Numbered from the stretch's first letter, positions 24,182-32,534 are shown. The stretch: DNA of 44,363 nt from CAZLFA01 sp964558665 (GCA_964558665.1 CAZLFA010000029.1:1-44363), one strand, 5' to 3'. Notes: generated by a model not told the origin, from the letters alone. A program made the numbers and translations.

Positions 24182-24844
24182 ATGGTGTTTACCAATATGC
24201 TGAACAGCAGGACGCTGGAGAAATCGCTGAATGATATACGGAACCGCGTCGCTATAAAGAAAACCGACATCAGCGATCATCTGGAAACTCTGTTCCTGGA
24301 AAGTCTGGACATCAATCCGAAGCTGATTGTGGAATTGGGAGTGGGGGACGGCGAATCGACGTTTGTCTTGGAGCGGGTGGCGAGACTATGGGGATCCACC
24401 CTCGTCAGCGTGGACATCGAAGACTGCCGCGATGTTTCTTCATATCGAAAAAGAATCTTCATCAGGCAGGATGACATCTCCTTTGCCGGCGACTTTGAAG
24501 ACTGGTGCAAAGAGAAAGTGCTTGTCCCCCGGATCGACATACTGTTTATCGATACCAGCCACCTGTACGACCACACCGTCACTGAAATCAGATCATGGTT
24601 TCCTTTCCTCTCCACAAGAGCCAAGGTGTTTTTCCATGACACCAACATGAAGGATGTCTTCATCAGGAAAGACGGCAGCACCGGCAAGGGGTGGGATAAT
24701 GAAAGAGGCGTCATCCGGGCGGTCGAAGAGTACTTAAATACCTCTTTTGATGAAAGCCGTGATTTCTCGATGATACTGAACGGCTGGGTAATCAGGCATT
24801 ACACTGTCTGCAACGGATTTCTGGTGATGGAAAGATATGGCTGA
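24182..24844 (+). CDS. class I SAM methyltransferase (Methyltransf_24/CmcI-like)
   Basis: A 220-residue enzyme with motif I LIVELGVGDGEST, VSVDIED at the end of strand 2 and RIDILFIDTSHLYDHTVTEIRSWFPFL, which is the metal- and acceptor-binding region typical of Methyltransf_24 and CmcI-type O-methyltransferases. VFFHDTNM follows, giving a further acidic/His pair. Sugar O-methylation is the likely job given its position between glycosyltransferases. The next gene starts 8 bp before this gene's stop, so the two are translationally coupled. There is no membrane segment or zinc ribbon, unlike the methyltransferase at 13785. Confidence 0.82.
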   Translation: MVFTNMLNSRTLEKSLNDIRNRVAIKKTDISDHLETLFLESLDINPKLIVELGVGDGESTFVLERVARLWGSTLVSVDIEDCRDVSSYRKRIFIRQDDISFAGDFEDWCKEKVLVPRIDILFIDTSHLYDHTVTEIRSWFPFLSTRAKVFFHDTNMKDVFIRKDGSTGKGWDNERGVIRAVEEYLNTSFDESRDFSMILNGWVIRHYTVCNGFLVMERYG

Positions 24845-25610
24845 GAAGATTCCTCTGTCGGTGGCCATCATTACAAAAGATGAACAGGCCAATCTTTACG
24901 ATTGCCTGCAGAGCGTTGCTTTTGCCGATCAGATTGTTGTCGTGGATTCGGGAAGTACGGACGAGACCGTCTGCATTGCATCTGACTTCGGCTGTGAAGT
25001 CTGCTGTGAAGGCTGGTACGGCTTCGGCCCTCAAAAGCAGCTTGCCATAGACAGGTGCAGAAATCTCTGGGTTCTCGTCTTGGATGCCGATGAACGCATT
25101 CCCGAAGAGACAGCCTCGGCCATCAAGGAAATAGTTGAAAAACCAGAACCGGAGGCGGCAGGATACAGCTTTCCCAGGAAAAACTACTTTCAGGGGCGCT
25201 GGATCCGTCATGCAGGCTGGTGGCCGGACAGGATTGTCAGGCTTTTCAGGAAGGACAGCGGGCGCATGAGCAGGGCTGCCGTCCATGAAGGCATAGAGGT
25301 TGACGGAATTGTCAAAGAACTGGACTTTCCCATCGTCCATTTGACGGAAAGCGACCTGAGCAAAATATTGATCAAGATAGACCGCTATTCAACCCTGGGA
25401 GCCCGGGAGGCTTTTGCCGCCGGCAGGACGGCGACCGTCGGTTCAGCTTTTGCACGGGCCTGCTTCACCTTCTTGCAGGACTATTTCCTGAGACTGGGTG
25501 TTCTGGACGGTTTCCAGGGACTTACCCTGGCAATGACCGATTCGGTGAACAAGTTCTTCAAATACTCCAAACTCAGCGAACTCAACAGGCAAAACAGGCG
25601 GATAAAGTAA
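24837..25610 (+). CDS. family 2 glycosyltransferase (WaaE/KdtX-like)
   Basis: A 257-residue cytoplasmic GT2 enzyme of the LPS-core beta-1,4-glucosyltransferase type (WaaE/KdtX). Diagnostic stretches: SVAIITKDEQANLYDCLQSV, VVVDSGSTDET, GFGPQKQLAID, WVLVLDADERIP (DxD) and the C-terminal HAGWWPDRIVRLFRKD with AAVHEGIEV. The family is known for transferring glucose to heptose in LPS core and for related steps in capsules. It overlaps the methyltransferase by 8 bp. No membrane segment except a mildly hydrophobic stretch near residue 205. Confidence 0.88.
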   Translation: MAEKIPLSVAIITKDEQANLYDCLQSVAFADQIVVVDSGSTDETVCIASDFGCEVCCEGWYGFGPQKQLAIDRCRNLWVLVLDADERIPEETASAIKEIVEKPEPEAAGYSFPRKNYFQGRWIRHAGWWPDRIVRLFRKDSGRMSRAAVHEGIEVDGIVKELDFPIVHLTESDLSKILIKIDRYSTLGAREAFAAGRTATVGSAFARACFTFLQDYFLRLGVLDGFQGLTLAMTDSVNKFFKYSKLSELNRQNRRIK

Positions 25611-25654
25611 CCAGATGCGATACTGCATGGGAGCATTCAATTAAAGCCTTGATA

Positions 25655-26563
25655 ATGGACACCTCTATAATCATCGTCAATTGGAATACTAAGGATCTCC
25701 TCAGAAGCTGCCTCGCATCTATTCGGGAAACAGTCAAAGAGACCGATTATGAAATCATTGTCGTTGACAATGGCTCCAACGACGGCAGCGTAGACATGCT
25801 GCATGCCGAATACCCGTCAGTGCGCGTCATTGAAAACGGGCAAAACCTCGGATTTGCTGCAGCCAATAACCGCGGTTTCTCCGTTATGAGGGGAAGATAT
25901 GCGCTGCTGCTGAATACCGATGCCGTTCTGACGGAGAATGCCGTTGCTGAACTGTTCGGTTTTATGGAAAAAAAACCGGATGCGGCCATGGTGTGCGGCC
26001 AGCTTCTCAATGCTGACGGCAGCAAGCAGAACTCGATTGCATCCTTTCCCTCAATCTTGACCCTTCTTGCCAATATGCCTTTGCTCGAGTATCTTTTCCC
26101 CGGGAGATACCCGAGTAAAAGATATGAATACAGGGAGCCCATAGAGGTTGATTCCGGCATCGGCGCCTGCCTTCTCGTGAGAAAGAAAGCCATGGATGAG
26201 GTTGGTTTTCTTGACGAAAGATACTTTTTCTTTTTTGAGGAAACGGACTGGGCCTATCAGATGAAAAAGGCCGGATGGAAGGTGTATCATGTGCCGGCGG
26301 CAAGGATATACCATCTGCAGGGGCAAAGCATCGGCAACGATGTCCGCTCCCGGATAGAGTTTTACCGTTCCCGTTATATGTTCTTTCAGAAGTGGTACAG
26401 CCGGGGGTATTACAGGCTTGTTTCCATGATAATATTCCTACGGCTCCTGATGAACTGTCTGCTCACAGCCCTCCTGCTGATAACAACTCTCGGTTTTCAC
26501 GGAGGAACGAAAAAACGCTGGCTCATGTATTCACGATTGATTGCCTGGCACTTTAGTAAATAA
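25655..26563 (+). CDS. family 2 glycosyltransferase (WbbL-like)
   Basis: A 302-residue GT-A enzyme starting MDTSIIIVNWNTKDLL, with IIVVDNGSNDGS, NLGFAAANNRGF, LLNTDAVLT (DxD region), GIGACLLVRKKAMDEVGFLDERYFFFFEETDW (E-E-T-D acceptor motif), HLQGQS, and a hydrophobic C-terminal stretch (VSMIIFLRLLMNCLLTALLLITTLGF) that may attach it to the membrane. It is the typical rhamnosyltransferase-like group, similar to the gene at 19686. ATG 25655 is preferred to a TTG two codons earlier. It closes the plus-strand operon; about 115 bp of AT-rich sequence separates it from the regulator gene. Confidence 0.9.
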   Translation: MDTSIIIVNWNTKDLLRSCLASIRETVKETDYEIIVVDNGSNDGSVDMLHAEYPSVRVIENGQNLGFAAANNRGFSVMRGRYALLLNTDAVLTENAVAELFGFMEKKPDAAMVCGQLLNADGSKQNSIASFPSILTLLANMPLLEYLFPGRYPSKRYEYREPIEVDSGIGACLLVRKKAMDEVGFLDERYFFFFEETDWAYQMKKAGWKVYHVPAARIYHLQGQSIGNDVRSRIEFYRSRYMFFQKWYSRGYYRLVSMIIFLRLLMNCLLTALLLITTLGFHGGTKKRWLMYSRLIAWHFSK

Positions 26564-26614
26564 TAATATTAAATTATCAGTATATTTTTATATTCCCCTC
26601 GTTGATTTTTCTGC

Positions 26615-26643
26615 TTGACTTTATCCGTTTCTTTCAGTAAGTT
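26615..26643 (+). promoter_or_regulatory. possible promoter of the EPS regulator gene
   Basis: TTGACT (26615-26620), a 17-bp spacer and TAAGTT (26638-26643), about 35 bp before the regulator ATG. The -35 is good and the -10 poor. The gap 26564-26678 is AT-rich and contains nothing else recognisable. Confidence 0.35.
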
Positions 26644-26678
26644 CCGCAATGTTCACGCCTTGAACAAATGGAGATCCG

Positions 26679-27059
26679 ATGACGAATCATTTAAAATCCG
26701 ATCAGGACAGTGAAGAGTCATTTAAAATACTAAGGGAAATCGGTGCCAATCCTTCCATGACCCAGCGGGAGTTGTCGGCTCGCCTGGGATTAAGCCTCGG
26801 TAAGATCAATTTTCTTGTCAAAGCCCTGATAGAAAAAGGTCATGTCAAGGCGGAGAACTTCAAGAATTCACACAATAAAATTGCCTACCTGTATTTTTTA
26901 ACACCCCAGGGGATAGAAGCGAAATCCAGGGCTACATATCGGTTTTTACTGAGAAAACTGCAAGAGTATGAGCAGTTGGAGGAAGAAATAAAGCAACTGA
27001 GGCTGGAGGCCGAAGCAGCGGACAAGCCTCCCGGCATAGATCAAAACGCCCCGCTGTAA
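26679..27059 (+). CDS. MarR-family EPS-associated transcriptional regulator
   Basis: A 126-residue DNA-binding protein. A winged helix occupies about residues 14-85: LREIGANPSMTQRELSARLGLSLGKINFLVKALIEKGHVKAENF with the wing around NKIAYLYFLTPQG. It is followed by a coiled-coil-like helix (LRKLQEYEQLEEEIKQLRLEAEAAD) suitable for dimerisation. Sequence and size match the small MarR-type regulator typically found at the start of exopolysaccharide operons. It precedes the long plus-strand biosynthetic set by about 160 bp, which suggests it controls that operon. Ligand and operator are unknown; a palindrome in the following gap (27104-27118) is a candidate site. Confidence 0.88.
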   Translation: MTNHLKSDQDSEESFKILREIGANPSMTQRELSARLGLSLGKINFLVKALIEKGHVKAENFKNSHNKIAYLYFLTPQGIEAKSRATYRFLLRKLQEYEQLEEEIKQLRLEAEAADKPPGIDQNAPL

Positions 27060-27069
27060 CTAAGTTGGC

Positions 27070-27118
27070 GGCAGTAGCGGGTTGGTTTTATATATAGCAT
27101 TCGTCCGGAAATTCCGGA
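27070..27118 (+). promoter_or_regulatory. EPS operon leader with ops-like motif and palindrome
   Basis: The leader between the regulator and the sugar-nucleotide genes contains GGCAGTAGCGG (27070-27080), which matches the RfaH-recruiting ops consensus GGCGGTAGCGT at 9 of 11 positions. It is followed by the palindrome TCCGGAAATTCCGGA (27104-27118) and a second CCGGA about 20 bp on. Either could be regulatory. The match may be chance; no RfaH-type gene is visible in the window. Confidence 0.3.
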
Positions 27119-27223
27119 TGTTTAAACTTTAGGTTTCCGGATTAGAGATTAGTTGGATGCCCCTCCTATGTAATCCAGAGGGCGGAGCTGTATATAAAGA
27201 ATGGAAAGGATAAAGGATTGATA

Positions 27224-28870
27224 ATGAAGCAGAATGACGAATATTCGTATTCGCCGGCAGGAGAGAAGTTTCCGCTGCCCGGCAAGGCAGACTATGAGAA
27301 GGAGTTTAAACGCCTCAAATCTATAGAGGATGATCAAAGGAAGCAGGGCAGGGAGATTGTCGTTGTCATGGGTGTGGGTTTTGTTGGAGCGGTCATGGCG
27401 GGAGTAGTTGCAGATTCAGTCGACAAGAAAACGGGTGAGCCCAGGAAGTTTGTCATCGGCATGCAGCGTCCCTCAGTTCGCTCTTTCTGGAAGATACCTC
27501 TACTGAACCGGGGGCTTGCCCCTGTAGAGTCTGAGGATCCCGAAGTAGCGCCGATGATTGCCCGCTGTGTAAATGAAAAAAAGACACTCATTGCGACCTA
27601 TACTTACGACGCCCTTTCTCTGGCTGACGTGGTGGTGGTCGATGTTCAGTGTGACTATTTCAAGGAAAAACTGGGCGATTGCCGGGAAGGGCATGCGGAG
27701 ATCGCCGCACTGGAGGAGAGTCTCAAAATCATCGGTGAAAAAATCGGACCGGAGTGTCTGGTATTGATTGAAACAACAGTTCCTCCGGGAACAACCGAAT
27801 ATATTGCCTATCCAATCATGAAAAAAGCTTTTGAGAAGAGAGGCATATCCTCTGAACCCCTCCTCTCGCATTCCTATGAGCGGGTAATGCCGGGACGCGA
27901 CTATGTCTCATCGATCCGAGATTTCTGGCGGGTGTGCAGCGGCATCAATAGTGAAGCCAAGAAAAAGGTGGCAAAATTCCTATCCGAGGTTCTAAACGTC
28001 GAAAAATTTCCGTTAACAGTCCTGGATCGTCCCATGGAGAGCGAGACATGTAAGATCGTGGAGAACTCCTACAGGGCGACGATTCTGGCATTCCTCCATG
28101 AGTGGAGTGTTTTTGCGGAGAGGAACGGAGTTGATCTGATCAAGGTTATTCAGGCGATTAAAGTTCGTCCTACACATTCCAATATGATCTTTCCCGGTCC
28201 CGGCATTGGAGGGTACTGCCTTCCCAAAGACGGTGGTCTCGGTGTCTGGTCGTACCATACCCTGATGGGATATGATGATGATATTTTCAAGATCACGCCG
28301 ATGGCCATAGATATAAATGATACACGGTCGCTGCACGCCGCAGAAATGGTACGCGACGCCCTTCGCAATATGGGAAAAATAGTGGCTGCATCCAAAATAT
28401 CAATACTCGGGGCTTCTTACCGTGAGGATGTGGGAGACACCAGGTACAGCGGCTCGGAGATACTGGTCAGAAAGATTACGGAAATGGGGGGAGAGGTTGC
28501 CGTCCATGATCCTTATGTGAAGCACTGGCCTGAAATGGAAAAGCAGGACAGCTATCCCGCCCCCGGCCACTCCTGGTCGCGGTTCTTCAGGAACCAGGAA
28601 CAGCTTAAGGAACTTTCCATAGAAAAGGATCTTCAGCAATCATTGAAAGGTGCCGATGCTGTGGTTTTTGCCGTCAGGCACAAGCCGTATTTGAATCTGA
28701 CGCCGGAGCAGGTTATCGAAATGACGGGCAAGCCGACAGCGATCATCGATTGCTTCGGCATTCTCGATGACGAAAAAATCAGGCGCTTTATCGAACTTGG
28801 ATGCGAAGTAAAGGGACTGGGGCGCGGACATGTCAAGCGCATCAAGGACGATATAACGAAGAAGAAGTAA
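27224..28870 (+). CDS. nucleotide-sugar 6-dehydrogenase (WbpA/UDP-glucose dehydrogenase family)
   Basis: A 548-residue enzyme of the UDP-glucose/GDP-mannose dehydrogenase family, oxidising C6 of a UDP-sugar to the uronic acid with two NAD+. The NAD motif GVGFVG is at residues 50-55; ETTVPPGTTE, the central helix ETCKIVENSYRA, and the catalytic Cys332 in GPGIGGYCLPKD are all present. It is about 110 residues longer than WbpA (roughly 435): about 45 extra residues come before the NAD motif and more lie around residues 65-110 and 430-460. ATG 27224 has AAAGGA upstream and is preferred to the TTG two codons earlier. With the next genes it fits the first step from UDP-GlcNAc toward UDP-ManNAc(3NAc)A. 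Confidence 0.85.
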   Translation: MKQNDEYSYSPAGEKFPLPGKADYEKEFKRLKSIEDDQRKQGREIVVVMGVGFVGAVMAGVVADSVDKKTGEPRKFVIGMQRPSVRSFWKIPLLNRGLAPVESEDPEVAPMIARCVNEKKTLIATYTYDALSLADVVVVDVQCDYFKEKLGDCREGHAEIAALEESLKIIGEKIGPECLVLIETTVPPGTTEYIAYPIMKKAFEKRGISSEPLLSHSYERVMPGRDYVSSIRDFWRVCSGINSEAKKKVAKFLSEVLNVEKFPLTVLDRPMESETCKIVENSYRATILAFLHEWSVFAERNGVDLIKVIQAIKVRPTHSNMIFPGPGIGGYCLPKDGGLGVWSYHTLMGYDDDIFKITPMAIDINDTRSLHAAEMVRDALRNMGKIVAASKISILGASYREDVGDTRYSGSEILVRKITEMGGEVAVHDPYVKHWPEMEKQDSYPAPGHSWSRFFRNQEQLKELSIEKDLQQSLKGADAVVFAVRHKPYLNLTPEQVIEMTGKPTAIIDCFGILDDEKIRRFIELGCEVKGLGRGHVKRIKDDITKKK

Positions 28871-28885
28871 AGGAGAAAAAGGAAC

Positions 28886-30046
28886 ATGGAATTTATTGAT
28901 CTGCATGCCCAGAGGGAACGAATCAGGGAACAGCTTGATGTGAACATACAGAAGGTTGTCACAGAGGGAAAGTATATCCTGGGGCCGGAAGTGAGCGAAC
29001 TGGAAAAAAGGCTGTCCCAATATGTAGGCGTCAAGCATGCCGTGGGTTGTGCGTCAGGCACCGATGCCCTCCTGATGGCCCTGATGGCCTTCGGTGTAGG
29101 CGCAGGAGACGCAGTGTTTACAACGCCTTTTACATTTATCTCCACGGCAGAGGTTGTCTGTCTTCTGGGTGCCGTTCCTGTTTTTGTCGATATAGATCCG
29201 AAAACGTACAACATCGATCCGGCCAAGCTTGAAAAGGCTATAGCTGCAGTAAAAGCTAATGACAATAAAATATATCCCCTCCCCCTCACCCCTAACACCT
29301 CAGCCCTTACACCGAAGGCAGTTATCCCCGTCGACCTTTACGGTCTGATGGCGGATTACGACGCCATCGAGGGTATTGCTGAAAAACACAATCTCAAAGT
29401 CATTGAGGATGCAGCCCAATCCTTTGGAGCCGAGCTGAAAGGCAGGAAGGCTTGTTCCTTTAGCGATATTTCCTGTACTTCGTTCTTTCCGGCAAAACCA
29501 TTAGGCTGTTACGGCGACGGGGGAATGTGCTTTACAGATGACGATCAGCTGGCAAGCGTTTTGGAGTCAATCAGAGCGCATGGCAAGGGCACTCACAAGT
29601 ACGACAATGTAAGAATCGGCATCAACGGACGCCTTGACACACTGCAGGCCGGCATCCTGAAGGCCAAGTTCGATATCTTTCCGGACGAAGTGGAAAAGAG
29701 GCAGATCGTGGCGAAACGATACAGTGATCTGATTTCAACGGGAACGTCCTTTGTCGTTCCATTCATTCCCGATGGTTATAAATCAGCATGGGCTCAATAC
29801 ACCATACTTGCCGGAGACGAGCAGCACCGTGCAGACAGTCAGAAGAGACTGCAGGCCAAGGGCATTCCCACGGCGATCTACTATCCGACGCCTCTTCACC
29901 TGCAGACAGCCTTTGCCCGGCTGGGCTATAAAAAAGGTGATCTTCCTGTAAGCGAAAACTGCGCTGGCCGCACATTCAGCCTGCCCATGCATCCCTATCT
30001 GACCGAAGAGCAGCAGAAGCAGGTCGTAGATGTTTTGATGTCTTAA
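28886..30046 (+). CDS. DegT/DnrJ/EryC1 aminotransferase (WbpE-like)
   Basis: A 386-residue PLP-dependent sugar aminotransferase. It has ASGTDALLMAL, the DAAQSFGA block, the PLP-binding Lys204 in FFPAKPLGCYGDGG, and a C-terminal sugar-binding PTPLHLQ and SLPMHPYL. In the WbpA-E-B-D-I pathway this enzyme aminates the 3-keto sugar. Compared with the family's usual length of about 360 it has an extra loop at residues 131-143 (PLPLTPNTSALTP), which is precisely encoded by five heptanucleotide repeats (29276-29310). The loop lies before VIPVDLYG, a surface position, so activity is probably kept. ATG 28886 follows AAGGAGAAAAAGG. Confidence 0.9.
   Translation: MEFIDLHAQRERIREQLDVNIQKVVTEGKYILGPEVSELEKRLSQYVGVKHAVGCASGTDALLMALMAFGVGAGDAVFTTPFTFISTAEVVCLLGAVPVFVDIDPKTYNIDPAKLEKAIAAVKANDNKIYPLPLTPNTSALTPKAVIPVDLYGLMADYDAIEGIAEKHNLKVIEDAAQSFGAELKGRKACSFSDISCTSFFPAKPLGCYGDGGMCFTDDDQLASVLESIRAHGKGTHKYDNVRIGINGRLDTLQAGILKAKFDIFPDEVEKRQIVAKRYSDLISTGTSFVVPFIPDGYKSAWAQYTILAGDEQHRADSQKRLQAKGIPTAIYYPTPLHLQTAFARLGYKKGDLPVSENCAGRTFSLPMHPYLTEEQQKQVVDVLMS
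29276..29310 (+). repeat. five CCCTCAC-type heptads inside the aminotransferase gene
   Basis: The five 7-bp units read CCCCTCC, CCCTCAC, CCCTAAC, ACCTCAG and CCCTTAC. They encode residues 131-142 of the aminotransferase in frame, in a loop that this family usually lacks. Same family as 30091-30111 and 33635-33669. Confidence 0.75.
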
Positions 30047-30071
30047 TATTTATAAAAAAGGAAAGCTTAAG

Positions 30072-31691
30072 ATGAAAACTACAAAAAAACCCCTCACGCC
30101 TCACCCCTCACAGGACATAGCCGTCGTCGGCGCAGGTTATTGGGGGAAGAACCTGGTTCGCAATTTCCATCAGCTTGGCGTTCTGAAGGTTGTATGTGAT
30201 GGCGATTCCTCAACCCTGAAGAAGGTGGAGCAGGAATATGCGGGGATAGCGACTACTCGGAATCTGGAAGAGGTTCTGAACGACAAGGACATTAAAGGTG
30301 TTGTTATCGCTTCACCTGCCGCCCTGCATTACGAGATGGCGAACAATGCGCTGCTTGCGGACAAACACGTATTTGTTGAAAAGCCACTGTCTCTGAATTA
30401 CACGGATGGACAAAAGCTTTTACAACTGGCAAAAAAGAAAGGCAGGACGCTTTTTGTAGGGCACATACTCAACTATCATCCGGCCATCGTCAAACTAAAG
30501 GACATGATCAAGAGAGGGAGCGTCGGACGCCTCCAATACATCTATTCAAGACGCTTGAGTCTCGGCAAGATCAGGCGGGAAGAGAACATTCTCTGGTCGT
30601 TTGCTCCTCACGACATCTCCATCATCCTCAGTCTGGTGGGTGAGGAGCCTTCTTACATCGATTCAGTGGGCAGCAACTTCCTGCATGCCCGGATAGCCGA
30701 TGTAACGATGACTAACCTGAAATTCCCTTCCGGTATAGGTGCCCATATCTTCGTCAGCTGGCTCAATCCTTTCAAGGAACAGCGTCTGGTTGTAGTCGGT
30801 GATCAGGGAATGCTTGTATTTGACGATACGCGGCCGGTAACGGAAAAACTGTCGCTGTTTCCTCATACAATAAGATGGCAGAACGGCGTGCCCGTTCCGG
30901 ACAAGGGTGATGAAGAGGCAATTGACCTGACTTCTGTATGGGCGGAGCCATTGAAAGCCGAATGCAAGGCATTCATCGCCTCTGTGCAGAATGGAACAAA
31001 ACCGCTTACGGACGGTGAAGAGGGATTGCGTGTCCTGCGCATTCTTGAGGCCAGTCAGAAATCCCTGGAAGACAAAGAACAGCATCTCTACAAAACAGTG
31101 CAAGTTGCCGGAGATTCTGCAAAGGCAGAAACTCCCTATTTTGTCCATGAGTCGGCAGTGATCGATGATAAAGTGTCGATAGGCAAGGGAACAAAGATAT
31201 GGCATTTCTCGCATGTTCTTTCCGGTTCAAAGATCGGCGAGAAGTGTAATATCGGTCAGAATGTAGTTATCGGTCCGGACGTCAATATCGGCAAGGGATG
31301 CAAGATTCAGAACAACATCAGCCTGTATCCGGGAGTGACCCTGGAGGATGATGTTTTCTGTGGACCGTCCATGGTTTTTACGAATGTTTATAATCCGCGA
31401 GCGGAAATACCGAGAATGTCGGAGGCACGGCCGACGCTTGTCAAACGTGGTGCGACAATTGGTGCCAATGCAACTATTGTATGCGGTTATACGATCGGCC
31501 ATTACGCTTTTATCGGGGCTGGTACAGTGGTTACAAAGGATGTTCCGGAATACGCATTGATGGTAGGGAATCCGGCCAGACAGATCGGCTGGATGTGCGA
31601 GTGCGGAGAACGCCTGCCGAAGAACCTGAAATGCACATCGTGCAAGAAGCACTATAGAAAAACAAAGAAGGGTATTGAGAAAATAAAATAG
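30072..31691 (+). CDS. fused Gfo/Idh/MocA 3-dehydrogenase and N-acetyltransferase (WbpB-WbpD-like)
   Basis: A 539-residue two-domain protein. Residues about 15-340 are a Gfo/Idh/MocA oxidoreductase: DIAVVGAGYWGKN, the catalytic-Lys motif VFVEKPLS, SFAPHDISI. Residues about 355-515 are a left-handed beta-helix acyltransferase with hexapeptide repeats (IGKGTKIWHFSHV, IGEKCNIGQNVVIG, VNIGKGCKIQNN) as in WbpD. The tail has a small Cys pair motif (CECG, CTSC). In the UDP-ManNAc(3NAc)A pathway these are steps 2 and 4: C3 oxidation and acetylation of the 3-amino group. The N-terminus begins with a stretch encoded by three heptad repeats (residues 7-14). The TAG stop also begins a TAGC heptad at 31689. 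Confidence 0.88.
   Translation: MKTTKKPLTPHPSQDIAVVGAGYWGKNLVRNFHQLGVLKVVCDGDSSTLKKVEQEYAGIATTRNLEEVLNDKDIKGVVIASPAALHYEMANNALLADKHVFVEKPLSLNYTDGQKLLQLAKKKGRTLFVGHILNYHPAIVKLKDMIKRGSVGRLQYIYSRRLSLGKIRREENILWSFAPHDISIILSLVGEEPSYIDSVGSNFLHARIADVTMTNLKFPSGIGAHIFVSWLNPFKEQRLVVVGDQGMLVFDDTRPVTEKLSLFPHTIRWQNGVPVPDKGDEEAIDLTSVWAEPLKAECKAFIASVQNGTKPLTDGEEGLRVLRILEASQKSLEDKEQHLYKTVQVAGDSAKAETPYFVHESAVIDDKVSIGKGTKIWHFSHVLSGSKIGEKCNIGQNVVIGPDVNIGKGCKIQNNISLYPGVTLEDDVFCGPSMVFTNVYNPRAEIPRMSEARPTLVKRGATIGANATIVCGYTIGHYAFIGAGTVVTKDVPEYALMVGNPARQIGWMCECGERLPKNLKCTSCKKHYRKTKKGIEKIK
30091..30111 (+). repeat. three CCTCAC heptads at the start of the fused dehydrogenase gene
   Basis: CCCTCAC, GCCTCAC and CCCTCAC in perfect 7-bp register, coding residues 7-14 between the start codon and the Rossmann motif. 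The enzyme would be complete without them. Confidence 0.7.
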
Positions 31692-31718
31692 CTTATAGCA
31701 AGAGCTTTTATCTAACTC

Positions 31719-31943
31719 ATGAATACTAATGAAAAAGAACAAATCGCTGACTGGGTAAATCGCTGGAAACAGTTAACGCCGTTTCTTGAGAATTTGAAAC
31801 AGCAGGAAATACGGAGTGAAGATATTCAAAGGACGATAGAGCTATTGGAAGATGCCTTCAAATCTGCGCTTTTGCATCATCCGCCCGGCAAAACATCCGG
31901 TTTGGTAGAACAACAGCGTCTTTTTATGAAGGCCTGCCGATGA
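31719..31943 (+). CDS. small hypothetical partner of the second nucleotidyltransferase
   Basis: A 74-residue, charged, helical protein (KEQIADWVNRWKQLTPFLENLKQQ, then a second helix SEDIQRTIELLEDAFKSALLH) with no recognised domain. It overlaps the next gene by 4 bp (ATGA), so the two are translationally coupled. Its order, small gene first, is opposite to that of the pair at 66-813. It is out of place in a sugar-nucleotide operon. A role as antitoxin or substrate of the nucleotidyltransferase is possible but not shown. Confidence 0.65.
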   Translation: MNTNEKEQIADWVNRWKQLTPFLENLKQQEIRSEDIQRTIELLEDAFKSALLHHPPGKTSGLVEQQRLFMKACR

Positions 31944-32497
31944 AACCCCTTTTTGAAACCGCGAGCGAATTGCAAAAGGTTTTTGTCAGCCACGAATGGG
32001 AGTTTTGCTTCATCGGAGGTATTGCTCTGCAGCGTTGGGGGCAACCGCGCCTGACCCGCGATGTTGACATCACAATATTCTGTGGTTTTGGCAATGAACG
32101 GTTATTTATAGAGGATTTGTTAGGTCGATATAAATCGCGCATAGATGAACCGGCAAGATTTGCTCTGAAAAATCGTGTCCTGCTGCTTGTGTCGGACGAT
32201 GGTGTGGGAATAGATATAGCGCTGGGTGGTTTGCCATTCGAAAAGGAAATGATTAGCCGTGCATCTGATTTTGAATTTCTGCCGGGATTTAAAATTAAAA
32301 CATGTTCCGCTGAAGATTTGATCATCATGAAAGCATTTGCCGATCGTTCCCAGGACTGGGCGGATGTGGAAAATGTGGTAAAAAAACAAGTGGGCAAAAT
32401 TGACAGAAAGTATGTCTACGACAATTTGAAGCCTCTTTGTGAATTGAAAGAATCTCCTGAAATAATAACCAGACTGAAAAAATTACTCCCTGAATAA
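31940..32497 (+). CDS. nucleotidyltransferase-fold protein
   Basis: A 185-residue protein with the minimal nucleotidyltransferase motif: FCFIGGIALQRWGQPRLTRDVDITIF (Gly-Gly, then Asp-x-Asp) and a third acidic site in VGIDIALGG. KTCSAEDLIIMKAFADRSQDWADVENV is the usual C-terminal Lys/Asp block. It belongs to the same broad fold as the protein at 66 but is clearly diverged from it. It is coupled to the small gene before it and is followed at once by heptad repeats (32502-32529). It interrupts the UDP-sugar pathway genes, so it looks like an inserted accessory module, possibly a toxin-antitoxin type pair. Confidence 0.78.
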   Translation: MKPLFETASELQKVFVSHEWEFCFIGGIALQRWGQPRLTRDVDITIFCGFGNERLFIEDLLGRYKSRIDEPARFALKNRVLLLVSDDGVGIDIALGGLPFEKEMISRASDFEFLPGFKIKTCSAEDLIIMKAFADRSQDWADVENVVKKQVGKIDRKYVYDNLKPLCELKESPEIITRLKKLLPE

Positions 32498-32501
32498 TTT
32501 T

Positions 32502-32529
32502 TCTAAGAGCTAATATCTAAGAGCTAATC
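32502..32529 (+). repeat. four GCTANNN heptads between nucleotidyltransferase and epimerase
   Basis: TCTAAGA, GCTAATA, TCTAAGA and GCTAATC in exact 7-bp register, starting just after the nucleotidyltransferase stop and ending five bases before the next start codon. They occupy almost the whole 37-bp gap. Confidence 0.8.
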
Positions 32530-32534
32530 TTCTT

